64,000 bases of DNA from Persicaria tinctoria (lineage: Eukaryota; Streptophyta; Magnoliopsida; Caryophyllales; Polygonaceae): the NCBI GenBank assembly GCA_037127255.1, contig JBANSL010000010.1, forward strand, positions 29,220,620-29,284,619, in the 5' to 3' direction. The notes under the pieces were generated by a model. The model saw nothing but the letters and a program-made list of their open reading frames with translations. It ran no database searches and had not been told where the DNA came from. Position numbers and translations under genes: made by a program. Below, piece by piece: positions 61,945 through 64,000 of the stretch; within the stretch, counting starts at the first letter, position 1; each line of letters opens with the position of its first letter.

Positions 61945-62595
61945 TTCAGCTGGAGAAAAGGCCATTTCTCAACATTCATCATTCTGAATCAAGCTTTGAT
62001 GTCTTCATGAGAGTTGTATCCCTCAAAAAGTGCTTTCCAACGCATACTCATATGCGTCAATCCGACAAACGAGGACTCAGGAAAGTGTGTTTCAAGGACA
62101 GAGTAGAATGTTGAGAGCTGACAATTCTACTCGACTTTGAGTACACGTACTCGAAGTCGAGTATACCAGGAGCCAGAAAGTCACACGGATTCGAGCAGAG
62201 CCACTCGAGAGCCCAGAGCTACTCGATGTCGAGTACACCTACTCGAAGTCGAGTACACCCGTCGAGTCCGAATCCTACCCGAGCTCGAGTGCAACCCAGG
62301 AGGAAAAGTTCTAGTCGACATAGACTACTTGTAGTCGATGTCGAGTACAATCCAGACGAGTCTGAGTCCGAGATCGAGTTGTTCCGAGAAGATAGAATTG
62401 CTTGCAAGAGAAGATATATGGAATTCTATCCATCCACATCAAGATCTATCAAGTCAAGAGGAATCTATCCACATTAGTCCTAATTTCCTTTATAGATTTA
62501 TTTCCTTTATCATTAATGTTTTATCTTATGTTATTAGAAAGAAATTGTTAGATTTAGATCTAGTTGTTCCTTCCTAGAATAGCTACATGTAACAC

Positions 62596-62604
62596 TATAA
62601 ATAA
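62596..62604 (+). promoter_or_regulatory. LTR TATA box of element A
   Basis: TATAAATAA in the segment conserved with 1761-1770 and 9156-9165. Confidence 0.6.
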
Positions 62605-62658
62605 GGCTTTAGGGGTTGGTTATTAGAATCATCCAAGACAAGCCACAAGGCAACACAT

Positions 62659-62661
<3 letters not shown>

Positions 62662-62690
<29 letters not shown>
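62662..62690 (+). repeat. (GA)n microsatellite
   Basis: About 14 GA units in A's LTR, absent from the other two LTR copies, just downstream of the TATA box. Confidence 0.9.
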
Positions 62691-62694
<4 letters not shown>

Positions 62695-63809
62695 GGCCGA
62701 GAAGAGCAAGGATGTTGAGAGACGTTTTGGCTTCGATCGGTTGTAAGTTTTATTTGAGTTTATTAATGCAATTTAGTTCCTTTTTGTTATTGATGTGTTT
62801 CTTGATAATGAAGAGCGAGTAGTCACCCAACTTCTAGGGTCGGGGTGAGCCCGACGGTAGCCATGTAAGGTAATGCGTTAAAGGTACAATCTTTTGATGC
62901 AATTTCATCTTCTATCTCTATGAGCATGATTGTTTTGCGAAAGTTGAAGGTGATTCTTGTTTGTGTTATTGAAGCGAAAGTGATCTTAATGCAACTTGGA
63001 TTAATTATGCAAAAAGGGTTAGTAACAATTAGGGTTTATGCGAAAGCTTCTATACTCCTACTTGTTAATAACGACAGTTAGTTGATGAAAAGGCATGATC
63101 TTTTATACCTTATGCATTTTTTTATATGGTTATCGTTGTGTCATTCAAACCCTGATCTTGGAAGTTTTCTTTTACATTGTTTATTTTGAAATTTTCAATT
63201 TGTTTAGTTACTGTTTTCTACTCGATTTCGACCAACCCGGGTCGACGTCGACTACTAATATTCGATCGAGCAAGATCGCTACTTGTTTCTGTCTCTGCAG
63301 GTTCTCGAGATCGACCAAACTTACTCGACTTCGACCACTACTCGACATCAAGGAGAGTTAGTCGACATCGACTACACTAGTGACCCTTGCTTGCTCGAAT
63401 TCGACTGTGCTTGACCCCTGTCGACTACACTTAGTCGAGGTCGAGTACTCCTGTGGCCGAAAACCATTCGTGAGATTCCCCTGCTACCTGAGATCCGCTG
63501 ACACGCTTCCTCGAGGATCGATCCTGACTTCCTGTTGCTACATCGGGAGGAAGTCTTGTAATTATTTGCGTTGGCATGAATCTGGTTTGATTTATAATTA
63601 TATTTATTGAACTCGATTTCCTCCTTCAACACTCCTCTATCAGCCGCTCCCTCTCTTTGCGGTGCTTCGGCCTCCACCTCTCTCAGCAGTCACATATCTT
63701 TCTGTTTCCCCTCTTTCAATTGCTCTCCCTTTTCCACCAAACCCTAATTCGGCAGATCTGATATTGTGTCTTGTCATCATTGACATTGTGTCCTGTCACC
63801 CATGCCACT

Positions 63810-64000
63810 ATGTCCCGTCACCCTCTTTGTGATGGTAATCTACCTCGCACTAGCAGATCGACGATGATTATGGCTTTCTACAATCAACAACAGCCTCCAG
63901 TCGAGGTTATCGCCCCTCTAAGTCATTTACAGAGGGGGTATTCCCCCATTGGAGCCCATCCCCAGGGCTACCTGGCCTATGCCTTTCCGCCTACCCTCTA
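63810..64000 (+). pseudogene. 5' part of a CYSTM-like gene or pseudogene
   Basis: Open frame to the window end. From an ATG at 63,870 it reads MAFYNQQQPPVEVI and later QRGYSPIGAHPQGYLAYAFP. Plant CYSTM proteins (small, Cys-rich, single membrane segment, stress-linked) start with M.YYNQQQPPVGVPPPQGYP and continue with GYPPQGYP repeats. Here the repeats are degraded (PLSHLQRGYSP in place of PPQGYPP), suggesting a pseudogene. The Cys-rich membrane segment would lie beyond the window. An earlier in-frame ATG at 63,810 adds 20 residues of no recognised type. The region 63,632-63,809 looks like a pyrimidine-rich 5' leader. Confidence 0.45.

Larger units (their letters stand above)
43288..63631 (+). 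mobile_element. Element A: 5'-truncated Athila-like element, family 1
   Basis: Plus strand. The satellite array ends at 43,287 and retroelement sequence starts at once within gag. Order: gag C-terminus, protease, integrase tail, long 3' non-coding region, polypurine tract (about 47,157-47,169), and a 3' LTR (47,170-47,381 plus 61,945-63,631) split by element B. The LTR ends, TGTTG and CAACA, and its body match 676-2755 and 8117-10,143. Reverse transcriptase, RNase H and most of integrase are missing, so A was already non-autonomous or suffered an internal deletion. Confidence 0.85.
61945..63631 (+). repeat. 3' LTR of A, continued
   Basis: Resumes with CAGCTGGAGAAAAGGCC, matching the first LTR in reverse from about 2547, and ends CCTTCAACA at 63,631. 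It contains TCGA palindromes at 62,130-62,370 and 63,215-63,450. Confidence 0.88.

Overview
The window is land-plant nuclear DNA, most likely from a eudicot and from a repeat-rich (pericentromeric-type) region. It shows nested plant LTR retrotransposons primed by tRNA-Asp and initiator tRNA-Met, a Helitron, degraded plant gene fragments, and a 25-kb satellite array. I see no complete ordinary host gene. Most long open frames inside the satellite are shadows that begin at TTG.

Left arm (1-18,066). A Ty3/gypsy element of Athila type on the minus strand runs off the left edge: start of gag, a tRNA-Asp primer site, and its 5' LTR ending at 2755. It sits in a decayed Ty1/copia element (2756-4062) whose pol was reduced to a protease/GAG-pre-integrase to RNase H fusion. 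Next comes a complete young 2.8-kb non-autonomous LTR element (4948-7738) with a perfect 5-bp target duplication and LTRs differing at 2 of 365 positions. A solo LTR of the first Athila-like family follows (8117-10143, target duplication CCCAT), then a 1.7-kb non-autonomous Helitron (10,599-12,287). After that lie pieces of host genes: a frameshifted monoacylglycerol lipase/caffeoylshikimate esterase-like fragment and one exon-like piece I cannot name. From 13.8 to 18.0 kb is an AT-rich zone of degenerate direct repeats with a tRNA-like sequence.

Satellite (18,067-43,287). About 75 head-to-tail copies of a roughly 333-bp AT-rich monomer. Many carry an 11-bp-arm dyad with a GAA centre, or a degenerate form of it. 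The array is organised at several levels: 333-bp monomers, 1001-bp trimers, units of about 3.3 and 3.7 kb, and an almost identical 6981-bp tandem duplication (26,126-33,106 and 33,107-40,087). Almost the same dyad occurs once outside the array near 12,515.

Right arm (43,288-64,000). The array abuts a 5'-truncated Athila-like element A (plus strand; gag C-terminus, protease, integrase tail, no reverse transcriptase). Its 3' LTR is interrupted by a minus-strand gag-only element B (47,382-61,944). B's own 5' LTR is interrupted by element C (51,219-60,658), a LARD-like element with 3.4-kb LTRs and no recognisable coding. This is a three-level nest. Past A's LTR end, the last bases hold the start of a CYSTM-like (Gln/Pro/Tyr-rich) gene or pseudogene.

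A recurring theme is a palindromic word of the form TACTCGA-NN-TCGAGTA and its half-sites. It is clustered in all three LTRs of the Athila-like family and also inside A's protein-coding region.
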